DNA from: Brachionus rotundiformis
Taxonomy: Eukaryota; Rotifera; Eurotatoria; Ploima; Brachionidae
Length of the DNA: 64,000 bases
NCBI GenBank assembly: GCA_016802295.1
Contig: JAESIW010000025.1
Coordinates: 9,159 to 73,158, forward strand
Direction of reading: 5' to 3'
Made by a program: the position numbers and the translations under genes. The notes beneath the pieces were generated by a model. It was given only the letters and a program-made list of their open reading frames with translations, was not told where the DNA came from and did not search any database. The first letter of the stretch is position 1; each line of letters begins with the position of its first letter. Shown piece by piece: positions 46,647 to 57,466 of the stretch.

Positions 46647-47847
46647 ATGTCGTCTTATTCAAACATTTCTGACATTTTACTTGAATTGAATAATAGAGAT
46701 GCAGCAAACGGCAGCAGTCAAAAGTAAGCCGTATAGTATTTTCTTTTGAGTAATTAGATTAAATTAATATCAATTGTTAAAGATCGGCTCTAGCTCTATC
46801 AAACACAAGTGAATTGGAAATAAAAAACTTGCTCAAACAAATAGACACAATGATTCATCACAAGAAGATACGCTGGGAACGCCAGCGTCAAGACATGGAC
46901 AATAGACTTCAGCTTAGAGAGCAAGAGCTAATCAATCTCAAAAATTCAATAGAGCAGAAAAATTCTCAAATAGAACACTTTAAAAAGTTGTTAGCAAACA
47001 TGGAAAAGACTAGCAATGAAGTAATGAACAAATACGAGCAGGAAATTCGCACTCTGCACGAACAGTTGACCAAATTGAAGAGCGACTATGTCAAAATTCA
47101 ACGCAGGTACAAAAGTAGACAAGAGGGCATGGCGAGTGTGAAGCCGCTCGCGCAAATTTCAATCACATATCAAAATTTAACGGTTATTTTGAGCATTCTA
47201 GTTTATGCTAGTTGTTTGATGTTATAAAAAGGGAATGTTTGTTTTAATTGGTAACTAAACACGCCTAGTATATGATATGTATACATGGGAAATTTCAATC
47301 AATTAATCAATTAAGCTTTTCAAAGATAATCTTTTCAATTGGCTGTATTAGCATGTTGAAAAAAAAAAAATTTTTTATACATGAAAAACTTTGAAAATCC
47401 TGCATATAATTATAATAAATTAAGAAAAAATTTCAAGACTAATTCGATCATGGAAAACGACTCGCAAAACTTGCAAGGCGAAGTTGAACGCTTGAAAAAA
47501 CAACTCGATGAACAAAAGCTCAAAGAGGCCCATTTGTGCAAGGAAAGAGACAAATTGAACAAGCTAAACGTACACTATAGATATAAGAATAGTGAATTGA
47601 TGAAAAAAATTGAAGACTTGAACAAAAAAGAGAGTGAGCCCGAAGATGACAAATGTGTTCAAAGTGATAAATTAAATTTAGAATTTTATAAACAAGAGTT
47701 GAAAAAAAGAGACGATTATATTAAGTAATTTTGAAAATTTGAAAAAAAAAAAAAAAATTTTTTTTATTTTATTTTTTTTTCTAGAAATATTGGAGCACTA
47801 GAAACAGCTGAACATATAGAACTACAATTTTACAAGGACGAAGTAAA
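46647..47847 (+). pseudogene. CEP63/DEUP1-like centriole protein gene, 3' truncated
   Basis: Exon 1 (46647-46723) starts ATG (SSYSNISDILLELNNRD) and ends at a GTAAGC donor. Exon 2 begins at 46783 after TTAAAG in matching phase. It carries the family signature ELEIKNLLKQIDTMIHHKK, IRWERQRQDMDNRLQLREQE and MNKYEQEIRTLHEQLTKLK. A donor CAG-GTACAA lies at 47106-47112. Exon 3 (about 47436-47726) is coiled coil (GEVERLKKQLDEQKLKEAHL), and a short exon 4 (47786-47847) ends at another GTAAAT donor. CEP63/DEUP1 proteins recruit PLK4/CEP152 for centriole duplication. Coiled-coil sequence stops where nested transposons begin, and no later exon is seen. No stop breaks exons 1-4. It is likely a gene fragment carried by, or trapped in, the inverted-repeat element. 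Confidence 0.65.
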
Positions 47848-48162
47848 GTAAATATTTTTATTTTATTTTTTTAGAAATTTTTTTAATTCCCTAATAGGCC
47901 ATTAAGTTGATTAATTTATTTAACGCTTTAAATTAGAAACATTCATAATTTTGTACATAAATTAATAGTTAATAATCTAAGGGTCTATTCCCCTATGTGA
48001 CCAAAATTTCGGGTGAACAAAAAATAGAAAAAAAAAATTTATTTTGTGATCAAAATTTTTTTTATGTGATCAAAAAAAATAAAAAAATTTTACCGAGTCC
48101 ACCCAAAACAATGTTTATTTTATCTAAACTCAACAAAAAAATAAGACGTAACTTTTGAAAAA

Positions 48163-48541
48163 CAGGTTTTGTGAATTTCAAGAACAATACGTACAAAAAT
48201 TCTTCCTTTATTGATAAATAAAAATTTAAAAAAATAAAATAATTAAAAAAAAATACTGCAACTTAGTGCAATAAAGTTTATTGCATCTTTTGTCCGGAAA
48301 ATAATTTTTCTTCTGTAAATAAAAGACAAAAAATAAAGCATCAATTAGATTTAAATTGATTATTGATTTGATTTACCAAAATAAAAGAAAATAAAGTTTT
48401 TATTTTAGGCAAAAAAGATGCAACAAACTTTGTTGCACAAAGTTGCACTATTTTTTTTTAATTATTTTATTTTTTTAAATTTTTATTTATCAATAAAGGG
48501 AGAATTTTTGTTCGTATTGTTCTAGAAATTCACAAAACCTG
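48163..48541. mobile_element. MITE with ~100-bp inverted ends
   Basis: Perfect 17-bp tips CAGGTTTTGTGAATTTC / GAAATTCACAAAACCTG open long, nearly complementary arms (GAACAATACG, TTTATTGATAAATA, TACTGCAACTT against their reverse complements). The interior (GAAAATAAAGTTTTTATTTT, GCAACAAACTTTGTTGC) is also present in the duplicated sequences at 56745-56900 and 62815-62965, and partly at 52020. Confidence 0.85.
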
Positions 48542-48587
48542 AAAACAATTGCAACATTTAATAATTACATTTAATAATCACTTTGAG

Positions 48588-48932
48588 GGCTTTGTGAATT
48601 TTGGAACAAAAAAAAAAGAACAAAAATTTTAAATTGTTTTAACTTGAACACGTGTGTTTTTTTCCTTTGGTCTAAAACTGGTTATACAAAATGTATCGTT
48701 TGGTACATAACATGTATCACCTAAAATTTAATCTTTGCAAAATCTCTGCAATTAAATTTTTAAAAAATTTTTAATGCATATACTATTTTGCAGATTTGCA
48801 TAGTTTTTGCAAAGATCAAATATCGGTGATACATGCTATGTATCTAATGATAGTTTAAGACCAAAGGAAAAAAAGCTATTACAATTTAAAAATTATTGTT
48901 CTTGTTTTTTTCTTCCAAAATTCACAAACCCC
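48588..48932. mobile_element. foldback MITE next to the previous one
   Basis: Arms start GGCTTTGTGAATTTTGGAA and end TTCCAAAATTCACAAACC. Inside, CCTTTGGTCTAAAACTGG and CATGTATCACCTAAAATTTA on the left are matched in inverse by GATACATGCTATG and TTTAAGACCAAAGG on the right. A single diverged arm lies at 41030-41170. Confidence 0.8.
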
Positions 48933-49629
48933 ACTTTTACTGGTTTTCTTGATTCTTTGGTTCTCTTTCTTAATTCAAGTTCCATTTTTACTCCAAATTT
49001 TTTACATCTATTGGTTTTACAATATTTTACAGAGCCAACAACACCAAACTCATAAAGCTTGGATAAAATTCTAAAAGCTTTTGTTTCTTTAATAGCGTCT
49101 TTGACTTTCATGTTTCACTTTAAACTCTTTTTCATGAAATAAATTTTCTATTTAAATACTAAAATTACAACTATGTTTCAATTTTTTACTATGCAAAAAT
49201 TTTAAATTTTGAAAAGTCATTAATAATGTAATATTTTATGTGATGCTTAAGGTTCCTGATAAATTATGTTCAAAAAAGTTTTCAAAATTTAAGTAAATTT
49301 CAAATAATTTTTTTTAATGTGATCAAGACTAACAATTTGCGATCAATGATTTTATTAAGTCAATTTTTTTGTTCACCTAAATCACGTATTTCGTGACAAG
49401 TGTTGGTCACCTATCACCTTAAAAAATTTCTGGTCACATATTACGTGATCAATTTGTCACATAAATTAATAGCTAATAATCTAAGTAAACAAAAACTAGC
49501 AAAATTATAAATATTTTTTAACTAAGTAGTAGTAAAAAATACTGCGACCCTTAAAAAGGGTTAAGTTTATTCAGTAAATATAACTTTTTTTTTAACATAT
49601 GTCCAGTTTAGCTTAAAAAATATCATTTG

Positions 49630-49905
49630 TTATATAACTAACTATTTCTTCAGGCAGTCTATTCCAAATTTTAACCACACCACATTTGTCTGAAAATGAT
49701 AACGATGCATACAATTTTTGACATCTTCTCTTACCATGCATTTTGTGTGTTTCCTCAAATTGTATACTTGATTTGGAGAAAGGTTAATGCCATTAATAAG
49801 TTTTACACTTTCATATCCATTAATGAATTTATAAGTCTGAATTTAATCACCCCTCATTATTCTTACTCTGATGTCAGTTAACCCTAACAAGTCAAGTCTT
49901 TTGTC
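49630..49905 (-). pseudogene. LINE ORF2 C-terminal tail
   Basis: Minus-strand pieces read LDLLGLTDIRVRIMRGD, then IQTYKFINGYESVKLINGIN and KCMVREDVKNCMHRYHF. After a frame change comes FSDKCGVVKIWNRLPEEIV. The RRGDLIQTYK-like and VWNSLP-like motifs are the conserved tail of CR1/L2-type LINE ORF2 proteins, as in the intact copy at 58739. One stop (TAA) and a frameshift are present. Confidence 0.75.
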
Positions 49906-50075
49906 TTATTCGTAATTTAGAAGGAAAGGAGTGATCCTTAGAATAATTTTTCTCATATAAAAAAATGCTAAATACTAAAAAAAATTAATAAATTCTAAAT
50001 TGTTTATTTTTCAATTTATTAAACAAAAAAAAAATTACAAATTTTTTTTAAATGACCAAAAATACACTTAAACTA

Positions 50076-50595
50076 ATTTGACATTTAATTCTGACGTTTT
50101 ACATAATAAAAAATTATGATTATTCAAAAATTAGTTTCAAACTCATTTTTTCAATTTTTTTTTGGCTTTAAATTCAATAAATAAAAAAAGTGGTCCCAAC
50201 ATTTTGTTCAGAATTTTCTCTAGTTTTAGAATCTGTATAAAAAAAGAGGGGTCGGGGGGTAAACCGCGGACTAGATTCAAAAATAGTGAAAAAATACCAT
50301 TTTTTTGCCAAAATATCGATCTATTGGTAAAATAATAGATTAAATTTGTTGATGAGACTATTTGCTTTCAGAATTTATATATTAATAAAGTTATGTCTAT
50401 TAGAACATGAGATATTTTTGCTTAAAGGTAACTTACTTTTGTTTTTTTTTATCTTTGAGGGGGGTGAGATCAAACTTTTTTTTTTTGACAATACCTAAAA
50501 AACCGTATTTCTAGGTTTTCAAGTATGCAGATTAAAATTTTAAAGTCGGTTTGCCGAAATTCAGATAGTGCTGTAGTTTTGCTCCGCGCGAACCT
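50076..50595. repeat. right terminal inverted repeat of the 6.7-kb element
   Basis: Reverse complement of 43914-44419. Similarity ends sharply at ATTTGACAT (50076) and at the tip CGAACCT (50595). Confidence 0.92.
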
Positions 50596-50779
50596 AGTTT
50601 AATTTGAAAAATTTTCAAATATGAATATATCAATGATGATAGGTTGTTCAATGAAGGACACATGTATAAGCCATCGCAGTCTTTTACTCTAAGAACATTC
50701 ATCTAATGACTCTGAATTTGTTCTTGTGTATAATTCTGCGTTCGACCATGTCCCGAATCCTTTTCACTCATCTATTTTG

Positions 50780-50990
50780 GAAGACTTTTTATGTCAGATA
50801 CAGACAGTGTTGTACAGTTTAAGTTTTGATTCTTTGCTGTAGTTGTTGTATTTACATGCTGGTCGAAGTCTAGCCAAAGCACTTTTTGCTTTAGCAAGTC
50901 TGTTCAAGTGTTTTCATGTTTGAACTGAAGGTGCGGAGTATCCAAATTGACGTATTAATTTAGAGTCTTCAAATGCATTTGTGATTCCTT
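50780..50990 (-). pseudogene. LINE tail remnant (RTE-like)
   Basis: One open minus-strand stretch reads HLNRLAKAKSALARLRPACK, then YNNYSKESKLKLYNTVC. It fits the INKAR-x-AF-x-RL ... TKLRLYKS-x-V segment downstream of the RT in RTE-like LINEs. The flanks do not extend the similarity. Assignment is tentative. Confidence 0.4.
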
Positions 50991-51284
50991 TATTTTATAT
51001 AACCCAGTCAACAAAATTTTAGAGAAATTTTAATGTGTATTTAAGGATTTTTATGAAGGCTTTTTACAGGGTCTAATTATCTCTAAATAATTTTCAAACA
51101 ATTTAAAAGAATAAATAACTGAAAATCTTCTTTTTTTTTTAAATTTTTTATTTAACGAAATAAAGTCGATTAAAGGTTTAAACTAGTGTTTAGTTTTTAA
51201 ATCTTTTTTAGTTTAATAAAAAAAAATTATGAAAATAAATATCTTACTATTTAAAAATCAAATGTGTGAAATTGCTAGCTAAAA

Positions 51285-51400
51285 ATTAAGCATTAAAGGA
51301 AAAATTCTCCCACGCTTATTAAAAATAAAAGGAATAATTATCCCATGCCTATTAAAGATTAAAAGGAATTGTTATCCCCGCGCCTATAATCGAAATGGAC
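51285..51400. repeat. three degenerate ~35-bp tandem repeats
   Basis: Each unit contains ATTAAA, AAAGGAA, then TTNTCCC and GCCTATT-like ends. The third differs most (TTATCCCCGCGCCTA). Confidence 0.7.
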
Positions 51401-51559
51401 AAATTAGAGGAAAAAAATCTCGTCCTTTTTATTTGTTATCTTAATCAACATTCCTTGCTATTAAATATACAATTGATTCAAAATTTTTTAATTTGAACTT
51501 GCAATCAATATTAAATTGATTAGAGCATAATTTCCTATGATAAAAATAAATGAATCACA

Positions 51560-51892
51560 TTTTTAATACACCCTACGTATCACTTGATCATCAGCTTCTC
51601 AACTGATACGCAATGAAAAGTAAGAATTAATACATTTGTCACGTATCTCAGAAGATAGACGCTTCTAGATGCTGATATAAACATTTATATAAAAGCTCAC
51701 ATCTTGTCTTGTTTATGAACTCGTGTTCTTGACACGAACTCATGGTTATAAATAATGATTCCATTCTCAGTGCTCAAGAGAAATGTTTTTAGTGATACAC
51801 TTGCTATATAAATTGTTAGAGCTCAACAATTATTTAATAAACTATTCAAAAGTATACTTGTTTTATCATTCATTAACCAGCCTTACATCTTT
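51560..51892 (+). mobile_element. possible solo LTR
   Basis: A TATA box (TATATAAAAGC near 51689) is followed about 150 bp later by AATAAA (51838) and a CCTTACA end near 51892. The next bases, TTTGTAGCAGCGAAAGTGA, look like the primer-binding region that follows an LTR. No second LTR, internal coding region or clear target duplication was found, so the call rests on promoter and poly(A) layout. Confidence 0.3.
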
Positions 51893-52636
51893 GTAGCAGC
51901 GAAAGTGATAATGTCCACAATTATCATTTTTGGTATTGTGAATTTATAAAACAAATTCAAAAAAATTACTTCCCATTTTTATGAACTTTAATTTTTTAAA
52001 ATGAAAGAATATTTATAAAAATACTGCAACTTAGTGCAACAAAGTATGGTACGCTAATTTTTTGTATTTTTTTTTTAAATATATTTTATTTTAGTAAATT
52101 TTGATCTATCAGAAAAAGAAAAATTTTTTTTTTTTTATAAGTCATTTTGTCATTATAAGTCACCATCATTAGCTAAGATTTAGAAAAGGCAACAAAATAT
52201 TTGTTTACCGTCGGTAACTTTTCTAATTAATATATTTAAGCTTAAGAAATTTTTGGATAACTTTTTAGTTTTGATATAGCAACATTTAATTGTTGTTTTT
52301 TTTAAATACACTATTCATTCCTTGCTCTATAAAAAAAAATATAAGAACACTTTAAAAGAGAAATTTCAAGCTTAAGAATATATATATAATTGCGTTAGAC
52401 AGTCCAGACTTGACTTCATAAAATTAAAATATTAAGTCAAAAACCAGACTTGACTTTGACTAACTTTGATTTCATACTGTAAATTTTTGAATAAATTACT
52501 TGTAGAAAAAGAAATTATGCGTCAAATACATTTTTCCTTCTTAAAAATACGATATTTTTGATTGATGATTTTGATAGTATTGATATGTGGAGGAAGAACC
52601 AAATCTTAAAAAAACTTAATCAAATCAAATACATTC

Positions 52637-52890
52637 TGCACTATAAATAATCACAAGTTGCACAATAATATTTAAAGTGCACTATAATATATAAATGCAT
52701 TTTATTAATCAAGGCTGCACTATAAATATCATTCTTACACTATTATATTCGTTAATAAGCACTAATATAATTTTTATTTTGCACTAAATAATCTTTAAAT
52801 TAATGTTTAAAAAGCACTAAAATAATTTTAGACCTGAACTATTTTAATTCATTTTTAGATAAATAAATACAACAAGCACTATTTTTTTCG
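52637..52890. repeat. degenerate GCACTA-motif array
   Basis: GCACTA or near variants (GCACAATA, ACACTATT) recur about nine times with 20-45 bp spacing, joined by AT-rich linkers. It looks like an old, eroded tandem repeat. Confidence 0.5.
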
Positions 52891-53046
52891 AAAACTTCAT
52901 TTTTTTTAAACATAAGAAAATACAAATTACAGTTACAACTATGTGATTTAGAGAGAAAAAAATATAGTTAATTAAACAAAATAAAAACGATTAAAATTTT
53001 TTTACAAAAAACTTTTATTTAAAAAATATATATACAAAATTATTGT

Positions 53047-53091
53047 CTATGTCGACGCGTTTCGGCAATATTTTGCCTTCTTCAGGACAAT
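53047..53091 (-). ncRNA. hammerhead ribozyme candidate of a Penelope-like element
   Basis: On the minus strand, CTGAAGA (53079-53085) fits the CUGANGA core. Then comes stem II GGC-AAAATATT-GCC (53064-53077), then GAAA (53060-53063), a minimal C-GC-G stem III and a GTC cleavage triplet. The following GACA pairs with TGTC before the core as stem I. Type I hammerheads with very short stem III are known from Penelope-like retroelements. The Penelope-like protein remnant lies just upstream on the same strand (53311-53754), which supports the call. Self-cleavage is not demonstrated. Confidence 0.6.
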
Positions 53092-53310
53092 CTAAAAGAA
53101 AAAATCAATTTTTTAGTTTTTTTACACAATAATTTTTCTAAAAAAAATTATATATTTCCACATTTTTCCAAAATAATTATAAATAAATAAATTTTATTTT
53201 CATTTCAAAGAAGAATAAAAAATAATAAATTAAATTTACAAATATATTTTTCCAGATTGATTTAACTTTACAAACAACATTGTTTATTAATTTAATTTAA
53301 TTTTAATTGT

Positions 53311-53754
53311 TTACAAAAAAGATAATGTTTTTATGAATTGATAATTAGGTATTTTTTGGTTAATTAAAGGAATTTTTAAACAATTGAATAAATGTATTAA
53401 TTCAGTCTCTACTGATTTTCTAATTGAATCATCAATTAGATTACTTTTGAAAATAACAAAAACAAAGTCATGTGTATCATGATCTACTTTACCAAAATGG
53501 TTTGCTATCTCTGAGTTAGAGTCAAAATTTTCAAGACTTTTTACAATGTTTTTTCTAAACCGTGCAATGTTATTCAAATGTTGTAAAACATCTTTACTAA
53601 TGTTATAGTATATATATATTTTTTTTATTTTTACTTTATTCATAAGAATAAAGTAAAGATTTAGAATATAGTAAAGAATAAAGTAGTCGTAACAGAGCCC
53701 ATCGTCCATTTTTGGTAGTTCATTGTCAATGCACAGTTTTTGCAATGAAGCCAA
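53311..53754 (-). pseudogene. Penelope-like element C-terminus (GIY-YIG region)
   Basis: A 147-residue open piece. LQKLCIDNELPKMDDGLCYD is a linker ahead of the endonuclease in these elements. VLQHLNNIARFRKNIVKSLE, SNSEIANHFGKVDHDTHDF and RKSVETELIHLFNCLKIP are the second half of the GIY-YIG endonuclease-type domain and the conserved tail. The AT-rich middle (about residues 25-50) replaces the GIY-YIG strands themselves, so the nuclease is not intact. The reverse transcriptase is absent. Confidence 0.6.
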
Positions 53755-53838
53755 GTTAAACGATTTCGTAGAATTTGTTCCTCTAATAACTTTTTTTCTG
53801 TATCGAGCAAGGAAGATATTGATTATAATTAACCGAAT

Positions 53839-55714
53839 TTAACCGAATTTCCAATTCGAGTTCAATGGACTTCTAAATATTTTTTTTTTAAAATGGGCGA
53901 GGTATATGTAGGCGCATGCGCCCAAATTGGCAAATCGGGTTTTAATGCAAGCCTTCTTAAACACGGAAACACGGTATATTATTGTAAAAGGAAAACTACC
54001 ATAGCGGGAATATATTTTTAGTTTCGCAGCGAAGATCTACTGCTGTACTTATTTTATAGATTGTTCAATAAATTTTATCATTTTTGACAAATTTTTTTCA
54101 ATCAATTTCAATTTTAATTTGTATCCTAAATTTATTTTTGGGCTGGACCAAAACTGTATTAATTATGAGTTTGTTTTACCGTATTTCCGTGTTTAAGAAG
54201 GCGTGCATTAAAACCTGATTTGCCAATTTGGGCGCATGCGCCTACATAGACCTCTTCATGTTAAAAAAAAAAAGTTTAAAAGTGCGACGCACTATAATTG
54301 GAAATTCTGTTAATAGCGGGCGTTTGTAATAAAAAAACCAAATAATAACAATGCGTTTACAATTAAAAATCTTGTTTAAATTCACAAGTTTTTTATGAAA
54401 AAAAAAAAGTACTAAATTTATATTATTTAAAATTTTAGGTAGAAGTGCAGCTTCTCAAGTGTAAAAAAAAATGTTTTTTAAATATAAAAAAATATTTAAA
54501 AGTCTAATTTTGGGTACAGAGGCGGCTTTAAGAAATAAATTTTTTACAATGTTTATATACATATTTAAATTTTTTTTTTATTTTTTGACCCTGGCTTTTG
54601 ACCTAAACGTTTCCGAACGGTCCCATCTTTGTTATGAACAATGATGGGTGTTTGTGTATTTGTGTTTAACGGTAAGTCTTGGTCATCTTCAAAGCCATCA
54701 ATGTCATCTTCTTCATTTAGATCGTCAACATAATCATTCATGACGCAGTTTGTTTTCAACATAAAGTTCAAATTACTTTTCAAATTAAATTGTGAAGTAA
54801 TACCACACGACTCAAAGCTTGAAGCTATATACTGAGGATCGATGCCACGCCATATATCAGAAAGCCATTCGATACATTTGGCATATCCTGGTGAACGGGC
54901 ATTTCCATTTTTTGTGTATGTTTTGTCCTCGAATATAAACCAATTGGTTCCATTTCTTATGGTATGCACGCTTCAAATGTGCAAACCAACAAACGTCTGA
55001 TGGTTGAAGCAAGTTAGTTAACCGTGGTGGTATGAAAACTTGATTTATTGCATTATTTTGGCAAAAATCTCGAACCATTTCAGTCTTGTTACACGGAGCC
55101 GAATCCAAAACAAAATGAATCTCATCAAGATTGTTAACCAATTTGTATGGATTAATTACTTTAGACATGTATTCACAAATCAATTCTTTATCGAATTAAA
55201 AAAAATTTTGATGTAAAATTCGCATGATTTTAGTCTAAGACTCGAACTAGACAGCAGCATCTATAACTAGAAAAGACATAAAAAAAAATTTTTTTTTCAT
55301 CTTTTAATGCTGCACTTATACTCAAAAAATTAAAAAATATTTTTTTCCTTTAATTTGCTTTTTAAAAAATAATGTTGCACCAAAGAAAGTCTTTTAGCTA
55401 AAAACGCATTGTTAATATTTGGTTTTTTTATTACTAACGCCCGCTATTAACCGAATTTCCAATTCGAGTTCAATGGACTTCTAAATATTTTTTTTTTTTA
55501 AATGGGCGAGGTATATGTAGGCGCATGCGCCCAAATTGGCAAATCGGGTTTTAATGCAAGCCTTCTTAAACACGGAAACACGGTATATTATTGTAAAAGG
55601 AAAACTACCATAGCGGGAATATATTTTTAGTTTCGCAGCGAAGATCTACTGCTGTACTTATTTTATAGATTGTTCAATAAATTTTATCATTTTTGACAAA
55701 TTTTTTTCAATCAA
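53839..55714. mobile_element. pogo/Tigger-like composite with 267-bp direct repeat
   Basis: Sequence 53839-54105 is repeated almost exactly at 55447-55714. Its first ~145 bp also occur inverted at 54180-54309, sharing GGCGCATGCGCCCAAATTGG and CACGGAAA. Between the inverted copy and the right direct copy lies a unit with tips TTAATAGCGGGCG / CGCCCGCTATTAA (54310-55450) that contains the transposase remnant. The layout suggests a pogo-type element whose left end carries an extra MITE-like copy of its own ends. Confidence 0.7.
54565..55183 (-). pseudogene. pogo/Tigger DDE transposase C-terminal remnant
   Basis: Two overlapping minus-strand frames form one protein with a frameshift near 54960. 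The first reads LDEIHFVLDSAPCNKTEMV, then FIPPRLTNLLQPSDVCWFAH and LKRAYHKKWNQ. The second reads NARSPGYAKCIEWLSDIWRG, then SFESCGIT, then an acidic tail ending in KKK. The VLDSAP segment holds an acidic catalytic-type residue, and the IPP-x-x-T-x-LLQP-x-D block is diagnostic of DDE_1 transposases. The helix-turn-helix N-terminus and first catalytic Asp are absent. Confidence 0.78.
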
Positions 55715-56670
55715 ATTTAATATTATAATTATTTAATTTTTACCTGAAAATATTTTTAAATATTTTTTATGAAAATAAGTTAAACCCTTAGAAGGTTTTT
55801 TAGAAATTCTTAGAAATACAATCAGAAAGATAGAATACCAAATCAACCTAATACTAAATATGATTCAGATGTAAACTCATAAGAAATTAAAGCCTTTAAT
55901 TTAAGTTTATTCTTCGGAAGAATAAACTTATATCAAAAGCTCTCTCTTTTTTAAAAATTAAAAAAATTATTTCATCTTAATTATTATTTCATTAAAAAAA
56001 TATTCGGAAAAGGTTTATAAAATCTATGATCAGAAAAGGCAAAAAATTATTATTTTAAATTAGTAAATCTTAAATTTTAATTTTTTTCAGAAGAATTTTA
56101 TGCTGTTTTTTTTTTTGAATAATTTCGAAATACTGACAGTCCCGTTTTAATGACAGGGTCCTTCGCACATTTCAAAATGATTTACAATTTTACACTTTTT
56201 CATTTCAAAATCTCTGATAGCCATTGGTGTTTAAATTAGTTGAAAAAAAGACAAACAAAAAAAAACTTTATAGCATTGGATCAGAGTTGGTTAAAAGTCC
56301 CAAGTCTCAAGTCAAGTACAAGTCCGGACTTTTTTTTTTTAGAAAGTCCGAGCCATAGACTTTAATTATTTTTTTAGTCCCAATTAAATTCAGAATTTAG
56401 GACGTTCTACACATATAATAAATCTAAAAAAATTAAGCGCATTTAAATGTTAATTTAATTATGATTATAAAATCTAAAAATTTAGCTTTGTCTCATTTAA
56501 TTGCACTCTTAATTTAAGTATTCAACCAAACATCTTTTTTAACTCTCATCTATTTTTTATCCAAGTTATGGAACACAATTATTTGGCTTTAAAAATGCTT
56601 TTAATGAAAATTTAATTTTTAATGCACAAAATATGTATAACTAGTCTATTTTAACATGGGCTTGATCTAG
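55715..56670. other. AT-rich stretch without genes
   Basis: No coding or repeat structure is supported. Confidence 0.5.
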
Positions 56671-57290
56671 GCTTGTACATGCACTTAAACTCGAATTTTA
56701 AGTTTTACATTCTTATGCATGTATTTTTGTGCAGGAAATACGGTATATGATTTAAATTGATTATTTGATTTGGTTTAACTAGAAAAAAAAGAAAATAAAG
56801 TTTTTATTTTAGATAAAAAAGATACGATAAAATATGTTGCAATATTTTTTTAAACATATTTTTTTTTAGTAAATTTTGTTTTATCAAAAAAGGAAGTATA
56901 TTTTTTCTTTGTGTTTTTGACATTTAGAATACCAGATAATCTAATCTAAACAATGTTAAAAATGGAAAAAAAACTTATGAAAACTAGCTTTAAAAGCTAT
57001 TTATTATTTCAAATTTAATAAAAAAAAAATTTTTTTTGATACCCGCATGTTTTTTTAAAGGGGCAATTCAGAATATTCGGCAAAGTAAAATTTTTGCTCA
57101 AAAATTTAAATGCACAATTTAATTTCATTGCATTGAAATATTCAATAATTATTGAAGCTTTTTATTTTCAATTATATCAAGTTGGTTTTTTAAGATTTTT
57201 TAAAATAATTTAAAAAATTTAGATAATTTTTTTTTCTTTTTTTTTTTTAAATTAGTAATAAATAATTTTAGCAGTGTACGGCTAAGTGTA
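56671..57290. repeat. 0.6-kb direct repeat, copy 1
   Basis: From TAGGCTTGTACATGCAC to GTGTACGGCTAAGTGTA this matches 62746-63370 with almost no differences. It contains MITE-derived pieces (GAAAATAAAGTTTTTATTTT near 56800; GGCAAAGTAAAATTTTTGCT near 57108). Copy 1 continues into the apolipoprotein-L-like gene; copy 2 runs into the assembly gap. Confidence 0.93.
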
Positions 57291-57466
57291 ATTTTTGATC
57301 ACATTTTATTGTTTAGATTTTTTATATCAGTTTGGTTAAAAAATGTATTTTATAATTTTTTTTTTTAATTTCTTATTATTATGAAATATTCTAAGAATAA
57401 AAAGAGAGTCTTCTTATTTAGATTAACATTAATTTAAACAATTTGAAAACAAAATTCTATTAAAAT

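Larger units (their letters stand above)
47982..49460. mobile_element. nested 1.5-kb DNA element with TIRs and flanking duplication
   Basis: The 26-bp sequence ACATAAATTAATAG-T/C-TAATAATCTAAG flanks both sides (about 47956-47981 and 49461-49486). Ends are inverted: CTATGTGACCAAAATTTCGG with GGTGAACAAAAAA on the left, and TTTTTTGTTCACC, then TGGTCACATATTACGTGATC on the right. The interior contains two further foldback elements and a minus-strand ORF (48893-49111, 72 residues, basic, unrecognised). The flanking repeat may be a long target duplication or part of the TIRs. Confidence 0.6.
43914..50595. mobile_element. 6.7-kb segment bounded by ~510-bp terminal inverted repeats
   Basis: The left arm is 43914-44419 and the right arm 50076-50595. 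They are reverse complements over their whole length with few differences. Outer ends are AGGTTCGCGCGGAGC. The arms contain distinctive blocks such as CCGCGGTTTACCCCCCGATC. The interior holds a transposase-like N-terminus, an EGF/ShKT-like gene, a CEP63-like gene, two LINE scraps and a nested 1.5-kb element. No clear target-site duplication was found: flanks are ...AATAAATA and AGTTTAAT.... Two independent insertions of a 510-bp repeat in opposite orientation would give the same picture. Confidence 0.75.

Noticed and set aside
43914..50595. Polinton/Maverick-type element
   Set aside because: Long arms fit, but there is no protein-primed polymerase, retroviral-type integrase, protease or capsid gene between them.
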